This document shows positions 9,689-17,754 of a stretch of DNA of 46,751 nt, piece by piece (position 1 is the stretch's first letter; each line of letters starts with the position of its first letter). The position numbers and the translations under genes were made by a program. The notes below the pieces were generated by a model. It was not told the origin of the DNA, did not search any database, and worked only from the letters and a program-made list of their open reading frames with translations. Location: NCBI GenBank assembly GCA_029864735.1, contig JAOTSW010000003.1:1-46751 (forward strand), read 5' to 3'. This stretch comes from Chromatiales bacterium. GTDB lineage: Bacteria > Pseudomonadota > Gammaproteobacteria > Steroidobacterales > BM003.

Positions 9689-10200
9689 GCTCTCGCCCCT
9701 TCCCCACGAATCACTCTGGATGCGCTGCCCAATCCGAACACCAGGTAGCGATAAGCGATCAGGGCAAAGCCCAGGGGGATGACCGACTGGAATATCCAGG
9801 CAGGCCAATCACCCATCAACAGGTCTTCGTAAATCCGGGAATCATTCACAAAGCGATAGGAATGCCAGGCGATCAGGCCAGACACGCCCGCGGTAAAAAA
9901 CTGCACGAGGGTCATGGCGAGACTGTTCCAGCGACCCGGGAGGAATCGTGACAACACATCAATGGCAATCTGGCGATTTTGCCGGCTGGCAGCGACCGCA
10001 CCAAACATTGCCGTCCACAGCAACAAGATACGTAACACCTCGTCTGCCCAGACGAAGCCGCTATCAAAGAAATTGCGCAGAATAATTTGCGAGGACGCAA
10101 GCAAGATCATGCTGGTAAGCAATAGCACCAACATGCTGTTTTCAACCAGTCGCCCAAGGCGATCCAGTCGGGCGATGATACCTGACTGTTGCTCAGCCAC
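9685..10200 (-). CDS. dctQ: TRAP transporter small permease, DctQ family
   Basis: The four-TM small membrane subunit of the TRAP transporter (171 residues). Hydrophobic spans are visible at ENSMLVLLLTSMILLASSQII, VLRILLLWTAMFGAVAASRQ, VQFFTAGVSGLIAWHSYRFV and IFQSVIPLGFALIAYRYLVFG. The NRQIAIDVLSRFLP segment between spans 2 and 3 is typical. It starts four bases after the dctP stop and overlaps dctM by four bases, so the three are one transcription unit. Confidence 0.92.
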   Translation of the reverse strand: MAEQQSGIIARLDRLGRLVENSMLVLLLTSMILLASSQIILRNFFDSGFVWADEVLRILLLWTAMFGAVAASRQNRQIAIDVLSRFLPGRWNSLAMTLVQFFTAGVSGLIAWHSYRFVNDSRIYEDLLMGDWPAWIFQSVIPLGFALIAYRYLVFGLGSASRVIRGEGARA

Positions 10201-10203
10201 CGC

Positions 10204-11235
10204 CTAGTTTGCCCCCGCCTGGCTCTGACGATATTCGTCAATGTAACCCAGCATCTTGTCCAGAAGTTCCCTGGAGATCACACCTCGATCCGCCATTTCA
10301 AGATTGCTTGCGCCAACCAGGGCACGCCAGTTTTCGATTTGTTGTTCGTCAGGACGGACAATCTCAATTCCCGAATCCACCAGGGCCTTGAAGGCCGCGC
10401 TGTCATCCAGCTTGTTCTGACGATCAAATTCAGCGTAAACCTTGCCGAAGACCTCTCGGACGACCTGCTGATCGGCGTCGGAAAGCTTGTCGAAGTACTT
10501 CTTGTCAACCACCATGTATCCCATCAGGTAGGCTAACGGAAAATCGGTCATGTACTTGACCTTGGTGTGCCACTGCATCACCACTGCGCCCACCGGCGAG
10601 GACGCCACAATATCAACCAGCCCGGTCTGCAGGCCCGTCATCACGTCGGTTACCGAGAGGGTTACCGGCGACAACCCCAGTGCCGACATGGTGTTGTAAG
10701 TAATCAGGTCACCCTCGGGAACCCAGACCTTGCGCCCCTTCAGAGACTCAACCGAGGTGATCGGCGTGTTAGACAGCACCCGTGCAAATCCACCGTCCGA
10801 GAAGCCGAAGCTCACCAGCCCGGCCTCCTCAAGGCCCGCCATCAGCACGCTATCCATGCGTTCCCGGACGTACTCGACTTCACCCATAGACCTGAATACC
10901 AGGGGCATGCCGAATAGCTGCATGTTCGGATAAACGTCTGCTACCGAGGTAGGCGTAAACATGCCGCCATGCAACTGACCAATACGAATCTTGCGCATCA
11001 CTTTTTTGTCATTGCCCATGACGCCGCCGCCGAAGAACTTGAAGTTCACGCGGCCTTCGGTTCTTTCCTTTATCTCTTTGCTGCCATCACGCATCTGCTT
11101 CATCCAGGCAGTGCCCTCGGGAGCGATGGTGGCAATCTTGATATCCAGAGCCTGGGCAGAAGGCGCGACGAGCAGGGCCAGTACAATGGCAGACACCATC
11201 GACAAAATCCCGCTTCGGGTCCTAGAAATAATCAT
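10204..11235 (-). CDS. dctP: TRAP transporter periplasmic solute-binding protein, DctP family
   Basis: The extracytoplasmic binding protein that delivers the ligand to DctQM. A signal peptide ends near APSAQA, and the mature part starts LDIKIATIAPEGTAWMKQM. The family pattern PLVFRSMGEVEYVRERMD and GRKVWVPEGDLITYNTMSALGLSPVTLSVTDVMTGLQTG is clear, although the ligand-contacting arginine cannot be located with certainty. I start at ATG 11235 because GGAGACTGCGG precedes it; the ORF track's earlier start lacks a ribosome site. The start lies 14 bases inside the end of the upstream tatT gene, indicating coupled translation. The association with TatT places it in the TPR-associated TRAP group, whose ligands are mostly unknown. 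Confidence 0.92.
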   Translation of the reverse strand: MIISRTRSGILSMVSAIVLALLVAPSAQALDIKIATIAPEGTAWMKQMRDGSKEIKERTEGRVNFKFFGGGVMGNDKKVMRKIRIGQLHGGMFTPTSVADVYPNMQLFGMPLVFRSMGEVEYVRERMDSVLMAGLEEAGLVSFGFSDGGFARVLSNTPITSVESLKGRKVWVPEGDLITYNTMSALGLSPVTLSVTDVMTGLQTGLVDIVASSPVGAVVMQWHTKVKYMTDFPLAYLMGYMVVDKKYFDKLSDADQQVVREVFGKVYAEFDRQNKLDDSAAFKALVDSGIEIVRPDEQQIENWRALVGASNLEMADRGVISRELLDKMLGYIDEYRQSQAGAN

Positions 11236-12094
11236 CCGCAGTCTCCAGTAGTGTCTCGGCCTGCCTCTGGGCAAGCGTATTGAACAGGGTTAGCCCCGGT
11301 TGTACAGGGTCTGACTCAATCACGTCTTTGAGCAGGCTGTCATGGAGTTCGCGGTCGTATACCAGGCGGGCGTAACTGCGTGCGAATTCCACTTTCACCG
11401 ACAGGTCCTTGCCACCGGACAACTCTATCGCCTTCTCGAAGTGCTCTCTTCCTACTTCCGGTTTACCGCCCAGGGCGGGCGGGCGGATAGTGTTAAGAAT
11501 TCCCAGGTAAAGGTGGATTGCACCGCTTTGGTAATCCGAATCAAGTTGATAAAGGCGATTCAACGCAGACTCCACCTTGGGAAGCTCTGCCAGCACGCCC
11601 CAGTCGTCGCTATTGGCCCGGGTGTAGGCCAGGCTACTGACAGTAAAACTGTACAATTCCGGCAACTCATCAGCCGTTAGCGTCGCCAAATCCGCATCGA
11701 AACTGGCGAAATCCATTCCAGCCCAGCCACACGCCGGCTCATGCACCACGCACATGGCCCTGAGACCGTACTCACGGCCCCGGCGAGTGAGGCGCTTGGC
11801 ACGCTCCGGGTCTTCGACAAAAACGGCGCCGTAAGCAGCATAAAGATTGGCAGCGGAACCCAGCGCGGACGCGCTTTCTGGATTGCCCTCGATCATGCTG
11901 TCCATCAACAACAGATAGGCTGGCGCGCCATCGCGCACTGTCTCGGGGTCTTCCTGGTTCAGGATTGCACTGGAAAGATTACCAGCCAATTTGCCGGTCA
12001 CCCTGTCCATCACGATTGCGCAGCCAGATTGCAGGACCAGCAAGGCCAAAAGAGCTGGCAAAGGAAATATGGAGATAGTTCTTTTCATGCGCAT
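11222..12094 (-). CDS. tatT: TRAP-associated TatT family lipoprotein (TPR-like T component)
   Basis: TatT proteins are periplasmic helical, TPR-like lipoproteins that assemble into a trimer with a central pore and bind the TRAP solute-binding protein (described for Treponema pallidum Tp0956/Tp0957). This 290-residue product has a lipobox LQSGC with Cys25, followed by SSAILNQEDPETVRDGAPAYLLLMDS and alanine-rich helical repeats (ASALGSAANLYAAYGAVF), which match the family as I remember it. It is first in the tatT-dctP-dctQ-dctM run, 14 bases overlapping dctP. Start ATG 12094 (or the Met two codons on) both keep the signal peptide. Confidence 0.85.
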   Translation of the reverse strand: MRMKRTISIFPLPALLALLVLQSGCAIVMDRVTGKLAGNLSSAILNQEDPETVRDGAPAYLLLMDSMIEGNPESASALGSAANLYAAYGAVFVEDPERAKRLTRRGREYGLRAMCVVHEPACGWAGMDFASFDADLATLTADELPELYSFTVSSLAYTRANSDDWGVLAELPKVESALNRLYQLDSDYQSGAIHLYLGILNTIRPPALGGKPEVGREHFEKAIELSGGKDLSVKVEFARSYARLVYDRELHDSLLKDVIESDPVQPGLTLFNTLAQRQAETLLETADDYF

Positions 12095-12136
12095 CCGATT
12101 TTACTCTGAATCAGCCAACCAGGGAGGCGAAATAAT

Positions 12137-12168
12137 TTGAGTGCATTCGGGGAAGAAGGTTCACTCAA
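12137..12168. promoter_or_regulatory. Inverted repeat upstream of tatT
   Basis: TTGAGTG and CACTCAA form a perfect 7-base inverted repeat separated by 18 bases, 43 bases upstream of the tatT start. The two half-sites are about 25 bases centre to centre, which could suit a repressor or activator of the TRAP operon. It could equally fold as an RNA hairpin in the tatT leader. No matching pair was noticed elsewhere in the window. Confidence 0.35.
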
Positions 12169-12190
12169 TTCAGGAAAAAAGCGAAGCGCC

Positions 12191-12236
12191 CAAACGAAAA
12201 AGGCAAGTGCGCATGGGTTAGCACCCGCACTTGCCG
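12191..12236 (-). terminator. Rho-independent terminator after rplS
   Basis: On the minus strand, GGCAAGTGCG and CGCACTTGCC form a 10-base-pair perfect stem with a 14-base loop, followed directly by TTTTTCGTTT. It begins 30 bases after the rplS stop and ends the rpsP-rimM-trmD-rplS transcript before tatT. Confidence 0.88.
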
Positions 12237-12264
12237 TTTCCAGTAACCCGGATTCTCACCCGTG

Positions 12265-12609
12265 TTAGATTTTCTCTTTAATCCTGGCGGCCTTACCAGT
12301 GCGCTCGCGCAAGTAGTAAAGCTTGGCACGACGGACGTCACCACGACGCTTCACGGTGATCGATTCAATGACCTTGCTGTAAGTCTGGAACACACGCTCC
12401 ACACCCTCACCATGGGACATCTTTCGCACTGTGAAGGCGCTATTCAGGCCACGGTTACGCTTGGCAATGACCACGCCTTCGTATGCCTGCAGACGTTCAC
12501 GGGTACCTTCTACCACTTTAACCTGCACCACGACGGTATCGCCGGGTCCAAATTCAGGGATCTCACGATCCATCTGTTCTTTTTCAAGTTGCTCGATTAT
12601 GTTGCTCAT
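12265..12609 (-). CDS. rplS: 50S ribosomal protein L19
   Basis: L19 sits at the 30S-50S interface of the ribosome. The 114-residue length and sequence are standard: [44 protein letters not shown], then [16 protein letters not shown] at the C-terminus. It is last in the rpsP-rimM-trmD-rplS operon, 35 bases after trmD, and is followed by a strong terminator. Confidence 0.98.
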   Translation of the reverse strand: MSNIIEQLEKEQMDREIPEFGPGDTVVVQVKVVEGTRERLQAYEGVVIAKRNRGLNSAFTVRKMSHGEGVERVFQTYSKVIESITVKRRGDVRRAKLYYLRERTGKAARIKEKI

Positions 12610-12644
12610 GTCGACATCCCGCTCACGCCGGTCTCAAACCAAAA

Positions 12645-13391
12645 CTAAAGTTCCCCGCCTCTTTCGGCGATAAACTCACTCAATAATTCCTGCTGCTCAT
12701 CATCTAACTTCAAGACAGCCAGCAGCTCAGGCCGTCTCAGCCATGTCCGCCCAAGCGACTGCTTGAGCCTCCACCGCCTGATTTGCTCGTGGTTGCCGCC
12801 AAGCAGCACCTCGGGCACCCGCACTCCATCAACCTCCTCAGGCCGCGTGTAATGCGGACAATCCAGCAAGCCGGTGCTGAAGGAATCCTGGGCCGCCGAG
12901 TCCTCGTCGCCCAGTACACCCGGCAACAGCCGAATTACCGAATCAATCACCACCAGAGCCGGCAACTCGCCCCCACTGAGAACGAAATCACCTATGGACA
13001 ATTCCTCATCCATCTCCTGCTCGATGACGCGTTCATCAACGCCCTCGTAGCGACCGGCCACCAGGATCAACCCCGGCAAGCTGGCCAATTCTTCTGCCCG
13101 GGCCTGGTTAAACACCTCACCCTGGGCGCTCAGGTAGATAACCGGGGCTCCATCGGGAGCTTTCTCACGCGCCCGGGCTATGGCCCGGCGCAGCGGTTCT
13201 ACCTTCATCACCATGCCCGGCCCGCCTCCATATGGACGGTCGTCCACGGTGCGGTGCCGGTCATCGGCAAATTCTCTCGGATTCACTGTACCCATCGATG
13301 TGAGGCCGCGCTGCATCGCCCGACCAATCACCCCGTAACTCACGCCAGCCTCGACCAGCTCGGGGAACAATGAAACAACTTCTATGTGCAT
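12645..13391 (-). CDS. trmD: tRNA (guanine-N1)-methyltransferase TrmD
   Basis: TrmD methylates G37 of tRNAs reading CNN codons, preventing +1 frameshifts. The trefoil-knot SPOUT motifs are clear: [13 protein letters not shown] near residue 55, [16 protein letters not shown], and the knot loop [21 protein letters not shown]. The ORF track starts 13 codons early; ATG 13391 gives [11 protein letters not shown], the usual N-terminus, and a length of 248 close to other TrmD proteins. It lies 10 bases after rimM. Confidence 0.97.
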   Translation of the reverse strand: MHIEVVSLFPELVEAGVSYGVIGRAMQRGLTSMGTVNPREFADDRHRTVDDRPYGGGPGMVMKVEPLRRAIARAREKAPDGAPVIYLSAQGEVFNQARAEELASLPGLILVAGRYEGVDERVIEQEMDEELSIGDFVLSGGELPALVVIDSVIRLLPGVLGDEDSAAQDSFSTGLLDCPHYTRPEEVDGVRVPEVLLGGNHEQIRRWRLKQSLGRTWLRRPELLAVLKLDDEQQELLSEFIAERGGEL

Positions 13392-13401
13392 GGCACCCGC
13401 G

Positions 13402-13908
13402 TCAAAACTCCGGGTCCCAATCCACCTCAATCACCTTGGCTTCCAGGTCGACCCGTTTAACGTACTGATCCAGTACAAACGGAACCAGCCTCTCCCGGTC
13501 CCCCTTGATGATCAAGACATCGTTGGCGCCGGTCTCCATAAGACTGGAAACCTCGCCGAGGACCACGCCCTGCAGATTTACAACCTGCAAGCCGATCAAA
13601 TCCCTCCAGTACCAGCTTCCGTCTTCACTTGGCGGCATGTCTGATCGCGGAATTTCAATTTCCGCACCAAGCCATTTCGCGGCGTCATCACGGTCTTCCG
13701 CAGCCTGTATCAGCACGACGATACCCTTACCGTGTACCCGCCCTGAATCCAGCTTAACTTCGGTGCGCTTCCCGTTTAACACCAGGAACCAGCGCCGATA
13801 GTGGAGGATGTTATCCCTGGGGTCGGTATAGGAAAAAACCTTTACCCAACCCTTGACTCCGTACAGCCCGGTAATCTTTCCCAGCTGCACCCAGTCATTT
13901 CCGTCCAC
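13402..13908 (-). CDS. rimM: Ribosome maturation factor RimM
   Basis: RimM assists assembly of the 30S head and binds S19. The N-terminal RimM barrel ([22 protein letters not shown]) and the PRC-barrel-like C-terminal part ([36 protein letters not shown]) are both seen, in 168 residues. It is five bases downstream of rpsP and 10 bases upstream of trmD, in the universal gammaproteobacterial order. Confidence 0.97.
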   Translation of the reverse strand: MDGNDWVQLGKITGLYGVKGWVKVFSYTDPRDNILHYRRWFLVLNGKRTEVKLDSGRVHGKGIVVLIQAAEDRDDAAKWLGAEIEIPRSDMPPSEDGSWYWRDLIGLQVVNLQGVVLGEVSSLMETGANDVLIIKGDRERLVPFVLDQYVKRVDLEAKVIEVDWDPEF

Positions 13909-13913
13909 AGTTA

Positions 13914-14168
13914 TCAGGCAGCAGCCTGCTTGCGGAATTCCTTGATCAGAGCAGCTACGCGATCGCTGGGCTGTGCGCCCTGGCCGACCCAGTGCTCGAA
14001 CCGATCTATTTCCATGTGCAGGCGAATTTCTTTGCCCTTGGCAACCGGATTGAAATAACCAATTTTTTCGATGTAACGGCCGTCACGGCGATTACGGCTG
14101 TCTGTTACCACGAAGTGGTAGAAAGGCCGCTTTTTCGCACCACCGCGCGAAAGACGAATACTTACCAT
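13914..14168 (-). CDS. rpsP: 30S ribosomal protein S16
   Basis: An 84-residue S16 with the typical start [21 protein letters not shown] and the EKIGYFNP segment. It is the first gene of the rpsP-rimM-trmD-rplS operon. No good Shine-Dalgarno sequence is seen directly upstream (GCGGGTATACAAACAG), which is a little unusual for a ribosomal gene. The leader holds a GC-rich hairpin that may act as an attenuator. Confidence 0.98.
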   Translation of the reverse strand: MVSIRLSRGGAKKRPFYHFVVTDSRNRRDGRYIEKIGYFNPVAKGKEIRLHMEIDRFEHWVGQGAQPSDRVAALIKEFRKQAAA

Positions 14169-14485
14169 CTGTTTGTATACCCGCTATTGAGCTTTTGAAA
14201 TGCTTCAGCTGAAATAAACCGGCCCTCCGCTTTCCGGCGGGGGGCCGCAGTAAACCGAGCATTTTAAAGCTTTTAGAGAAAATTGGAAGGCTTTTCCGAG
14301 GCTTGTCGGCAAGAAAATCAGACTCAGTCCGACTTGCCCTGCACTTTGAACCTCAAAACCTCCCTGAGACCCCGCAGAAACCGCGACTTTACCGGATACT
14401 GGCGATTCTGCGATCTGGGCCAGTGTAACCCGGCCCTGGCAAGGTCCGGGGCATAAATCCGCCAAATCCCCGGCAAAAACGAGAT
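14169..14485. other. ffh-rpsP intergenic region (317 bases), no gene
   Basis: No coding sequence is supported here; the 86-codon minus-strand ORF at 14205-14465 has no recognisable protein and overlaps two hairpins. Read leftward, the region holds a terminator-like hairpin over the ffh stop, a TAAAAT -10-like hexamer at 14261-14266 with a weak TTCCAA -35, and then a GC-rich hairpin in what would be the rpsP leader. Confidence 0.6.
14212..14247 (-). terminator. GC-rich hairpin in rpsP leader (attenuator or terminator)
   Basis: On the minus strand CGGCCC-C-CCGC and GCGG-A-GGGCCG pair with a single mismatch around a CGGAAA loop, followed by GTTTATTTC. It lies between a plausible rpsP promoter and the rpsP start. 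It could terminate read-through from ffh or attenuate the ribosomal operon; sequence alone does not decide. Confidence 0.5.
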
Positions 14486-14503
14486 TCAGGGCCTGCCCCT
14501 GAA
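14475..14503 (-). terminator. Terminator-like hairpin over ffh stop
   Basis: TTCAGGG and CCCTGAA form a 7-base-pair stem with a 5-base loop on the minus strand, overlapping the ffh TGA stop, with TTTTT five bases after the stem. The gap before the T-run weakens the call. Confidence 0.45.
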
Positions 14504-15832
14504 GCCACCCTTGCCCATGGATGACAACTGCCTGAATAACTTCTTGTTTTTCATCATCTTTTGCATCTGCTTGTACTGTTTAAGCAAACGATTTACATCC
14601 TGGATCTGCACCCCCGACCCGACCGCGATCCGGCGCTTGCGGGATCCATTGATGACCGCAGGAAGCTTTCTTTCTTGGGGCGTCATGGAATTGATAATCG
14701 CAATCTGTCGGGCAAGTTGCTGGTCTCCAGCCTGTTGGGAGACGCCCTGGGGCAGTTTTCCACCCATGGGCAGCTTATCCATCAGCGCTGCCAATCCACC
14801 CATATTGATCATCTGCTGAAGCTGCTCGCGCAGGTCAGTAAGATCCAGGCCCTTGCCCTTCTGGACCTTGCGAGCCAGTTTTTCGGCCTGATCCCGGTCA
14901 ACATTTCGCTCAACCTCTTCCACCAGGGTGAGCACGTCACCCATGCCGAGGATCCGCGAGGCCACACGGTCCGCGTGAAAGCGCTCCAGCGCATCAGTCT
15001 TCTCACCCACGCCCAGGAACTTGATCGGCGCCCCGGAGATGTGGCGCACCGAGAGGGCCGCGCCACCTCGGGCGTCGCCATCGGTCTTGGTCAGGATCAC
15101 GCCGGTAAGGGGCAAGGCCTCTGAAAATGCCCTGGCCGCGTTGACCGCGTCCTGGCCAGCCATGCTGTCCACGACAAACAAGGTTTCGGTTGGCGAGACT
15201 GTCTGGTGAAGGAGTTTAATCTCCCCCATCATTTCCTCATCAACGTGCAGGCGGCCGGCGGTATCCAGGATCACCACATCAGCCAAAGACCGGCGCCCCT
15301 CTTCCAGGGCGCGGGCGGCAATAAGCCTAGGATCCTCGCTTGCCTCGCTGGCCATAAATCCCGCGCCGACCTGCTCGGCAAGTCGCTGCAACTGCAGGAT
15401 AGCCGCTGGCCGATAAACGTCGGCGCTTGCCAGCAGGACCTTTTTCTTGTCCCGCTCAATCAAAAAGCGCGCGAGCTTGGCTGCACTGGTTGTTTTACCC
15501 GCGCCCTGCAAACCGGCCAGCATAATGACTACCGGCGGCTGTGAGCGGAGATTCAACTCGCTATCACCCCCACCCATAAGGGCGACCAATTCAGCATGAA
15601 CAATCTTGATCAGCGCCTGGCCGGGGGTAAGGCTGCGCAGAACTTCTTCGCCTACTGCCTTCTCACGAACCTGCTCTATAAAGGCTTTCACCACAGGCAA
15701 GGCAACGTCAGCCTCAAGCAGCGCCATCCGCACCTGGCGCAGGGCGTCCTTGATATTGTCCTCGGAAATTCGGCCCTTGCCGCGCAAGGCGCCTACCGCC
15801 GAAGAGAGTCGCTCTGTTAATTGATCAAACAT
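14486..15832 (-). CDS. ffh: Signal recognition particle protein Ffh
   Basis: The SRP54 GTPase binds 4.5S RNA and signal sequences of nascent membrane proteins and delivers them to FtsY. The N-domain (residues 1-90), the G-domain with P-loop GLQGAGKTTSAAKLA near residue 107, DTAGRLHVDE and TKTDGDARGGAAL, and a methionine-rich M-domain (QQMINMGGLAALMDKLPMGG, YKQMQKMMKNKK) are all present. The 448-residue length is standard. It is transcribed leftward towards rpsP, with a possible promoter just upstream. Confidence 0.98.
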   Translation of the reverse strand: MFDQLTERLSSAVGALRGKGRISEDNIKDALRQVRMALLEADVALPVVKAFIEQVREKAVGEEVLRSLTPGQALIKIVHAELVALMGGGDSELNLRSQPPVVIMLAGLQGAGKTTSAAKLARFLIERDKKKVLLASADVYRPAAILQLQRLAEQVGAGFMASEASEDPRLIAARALEEGRRSLADVVILDTAGRLHVDEEMMGEIKLLHQTVSPTETLFVVDSMAGQDAVNAARAFSEALPLTGVILTKTDGDARGGAALSVRHISGAPIKFLGVGEKTDALERFHADRVASRILGMGDVLTLVEEVERNVDRDQAEKLARKVQKGKGLDLTDLREQLQQMINMGGLAALMDKLPMGGKLPQGVSQQAGDQQLARQIAIINSMTPQERKLPAVINGSRKRRIAVGSGVQIQDVNRLLKQYKQMQKMMKNKKLFRQLSSMGKGGFRGRP

Positions 15833-15877
15833 ATCTGGTTAATACTTGCTGCTGCATGCCGTACCCGGGAAGGGCGC

Positions 15878-15907
15878 ATCTTAAGGTAGACCGTACGCAC
15901 AGGGCAA
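15878..15907 (-). promoter_or_regulatory. Possible ffh promoter
   Basis: On the minus strand TTGCCC, an 18-base spacer and TAAGAT lie 46 bases upstream of the ffh start. Each hexamer matches four of six consensus positions. It is the best sigma-70-like pair in the ffh-MBL gap, but the match is only moderate. Confidence 0.35.
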
Positions 15908-15978
15908 AGTCAGACCCGGGGTCCAGGGAAAACCAAGGTTATCGAAAAGACTTCCCGCCCTGGATTGGAAACGCCGGG

Positions 15979-16746
15979 CTATAGGTAGAATACCACCCCG
16001 GATTCGAGCCGGTGCACCTGTCGATCAGGTAGCTCCGCGCGCACTTCTTCCATGATCAACTCTTCCTCGCCCGGCTTCATGGCGGTAAGCCAAATGGCAG
16101 GATTATGATCGAGCTTGGCCATGTCCTGGGCGAAGGTACGTGGACAGTAATGTCCTGATTTTTGCGCAAGTTCGGCCTGGCGGTTCGGAAACGACACTTC
16201 GATAACCAGCACATCGATATTTTTATACCGATTCAGAACCGGCCACAAAGTCTGGTTGTTCGTGGTATCCGCGCTGAATGCCAGCACCTTCCCTTCCGAT
16301 TCCACGCAAAATCCCAGGGTGGGTACGGAATGCTTCACTTCCACGGCGGTCATTTTTCGCGACCCCAGGTCCAGCACATCACCCGCCGACAAGGGCTTGA
16401 AGCGCATAACCGCTTCCTGGGCATTGGGCAAAACCGAGAAGTCGGGCCACATCACGTCATTAAAAAGGTGGGTTTGCAAAGCCTTGATGGTGTCAGAGGA
16501 GCCATGAACCTGGAGGGGATTTTCCAGATAGGCCTCGAACGCCGCGTCTATAAATAACGGCAGGCCAACAACATGGTCCAGGTGAGAATGGGTCAGGAAC
16601 ACGTGACGCAACCGGCGTAACTCTTCCAGGGACAAGTCACCCACGCCAGTTCCGGCGTCGATGAGTACATCGTCGTCCAACAAAAATGAGGTGGTTTTAA
16701 GGCCTGCGCCTATGCCCCCACTGCATCCGAGAATTCGTACCTGCAT
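15979..16746 (-). CDS. Metallo-beta-lactamase-fold hydrolase, class II cNMP phosphodiesterase-like
   Basis: A 255-residue MBL-fold protein. The metal site motif is HSHLDHVVG at about residue 55, which matches the HxHLDHxxG signature of class II cyclic-nucleotide phosphodiesterases; further metal-ligand candidates are in LGFCVESEGKVLAFSADTT and GHYCPRTFAQDM. Phosphodiesterase activity is an inference; RNase Z-like or other MBL hydrolases are alternatives. No signal peptide is seen, so it should be cytoplasmic. It stands alone between ffh and the divergent ccsA-like gene, a place usually without such a gene in related bacteria as far as I recall. Confidence 0.8.
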   Translation of the reverse strand: MQVRILGCSGGIGAGLKTTSFLLDDDVLIDAGTGVGDLSLEELRRLRHVFLTHSHLDHVVGLPLFIDAAFEAYLENPLQVHGSSDTIKALQTHLFNDVMWPDFSVLPNAQEAVMRFKPLSAGDVLDLGSRKMTAVEVKHSVPTLGFCVESEGKVLAFSADTTNNQTLWPVLNRYKNIDVLVIEVSFPNRQAELAQKSGHYCPRTFAQDMAKLDHNPAIWLTAMKPGEEELIMEEVRAELPDRQVHRLESGVVFYL

Positions 16747-16878
16747 TGAACCTTGGTTTCCCCAATATCAAGCCCGCTATAAGCACCATTTGTATCCGTG
16801 TATTCGCGGACTTCTCTTATGCCTCGCCATGTGCGAAGATTTCGAGAATCAAGCTAAGTCATAGCGGAAACCATTTCT

Positions 16879-17703
16879 GTGTTACGAATCACAGTTCTTT
16901 TGCTCTACGTAGGAGCGATGCTCCTGCTCGGAAAGTCGGCCCTGACCAGTACGACCGGAACGGCGCAACACCGTCTCGGATCCGTGCTTTTGGCCTTGGG
17001 CGTCGCCGGTCAAGGATACTGGCTTTACCAAGCAATACACGTTGAGGGAGGCCTCGCCCTGGGGGTCACCAACGTGACTTCAATGCTTGGCTGGCTAACC
17101 GCCTGGATCGCGTTGTTCCTGAGCCCACGGGTTCGAATGGTCGGCCTGGCCAGCATGTTGCTGAGCATCACCATCCTTGGCATCGCAGCCAGCTACCTGC
17201 CATTGGCTGAACCGGTCACCACCGATCTGAGCTGGCAATTAACCGGCCATATTCTGATTTCCATTGCCGCCTACTCCCTGCTGGGCATCGGCGCCCTGAT
17301 GGCCGCCGCTATCGCCTTGCAAGACGCTCGCCTGCGTAATCGCAAACCCAGCGGCTGGTTGCTCATGCTGCCATCCCTGGAAGGTATGGAACAGATTCTG
17401 TTCTCTATCCTGACTGTGGGCTTCGCCCTGCTCACCCTGAGCCTGTTCAGTGGACTGGTTTTCGTCGACAACATGTTGGCCCAGCACCTGGCCCACAAGA
17501 CGATTCTGTCCGCAATCGCCTGGCTGATTTTCGCGATCTTGCTGGTTGGTCGCTGGCGCCGGGGCTGGCGAGGCAAGAAAGCGGTTTACATGGCATTGGC
17601 TGGTTTTGTCTTCCTGGCCATGGCGTATTTCGGCACCAAATTAGTGCTGGAAACCCTGCTGGAGCGCCAATGGCAGCTGGCCGGAGCCTTGACAGGTTTC
17701 TAA
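16879..17703 (+). CDS. CcsA/YpjD-type inner-membrane cytochrome c assembly-like protein
   Basis: A 274-residue integral membrane protein with about eight hydrophobic spans and the CcsA-family pattern: SWQLTGHILISIAAYSLLGIGALMAAAIALQ and LPSLEGMEQILFSILTVGFALLTLSLFSGLVF, ending HKTILSAIAWLIFAILL. In the cytochrome c maturation proteins histidines in these loops bind haem; His in GHIL and HLAHKT are candidates here. The usual WWD motif is not obvious, as in the YpjD branch found beside ffh in gammaproteobacteria, whose role is unproven. Start is GTG at 16879. It is followed by the CNNM-family gene. Confidence 0.83.
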   Translation: MLRITVLLLYVGAMLLLGKSALTSTTGTAQHRLGSVLLALGVAGQGYWLYQAIHVEGGLALGVTNVTSMLGWLTAWIALFLSPRVRMVGLASMLLSITILGIAASYLPLAEPVTTDLSWQLTGHILISIAAYSLLGIGALMAAAIALQDARLRNRKPSGWLLMLPSLEGMEQILFSILTVGFALLTLSLFSGLVFVDNMLAQHLAHKTILSAIAWLIFAILLVGRWRRGWRGKKAVYMALAGFVFLAMAYFGTKLVLETLLERQWQLAGALTGF

Positions 17704-17754
17704 GGCACCTTCAGTATTTTCAATAACTTCTGCCACGGAATGACGTAAACCCCA

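Noticed and set aside
14205-14465. Minus-strand 86-codon ORF between ffh and rpsP
   Set aside because: No ribosome site or family pattern; the segment is better explained by promoter and hairpin structures.
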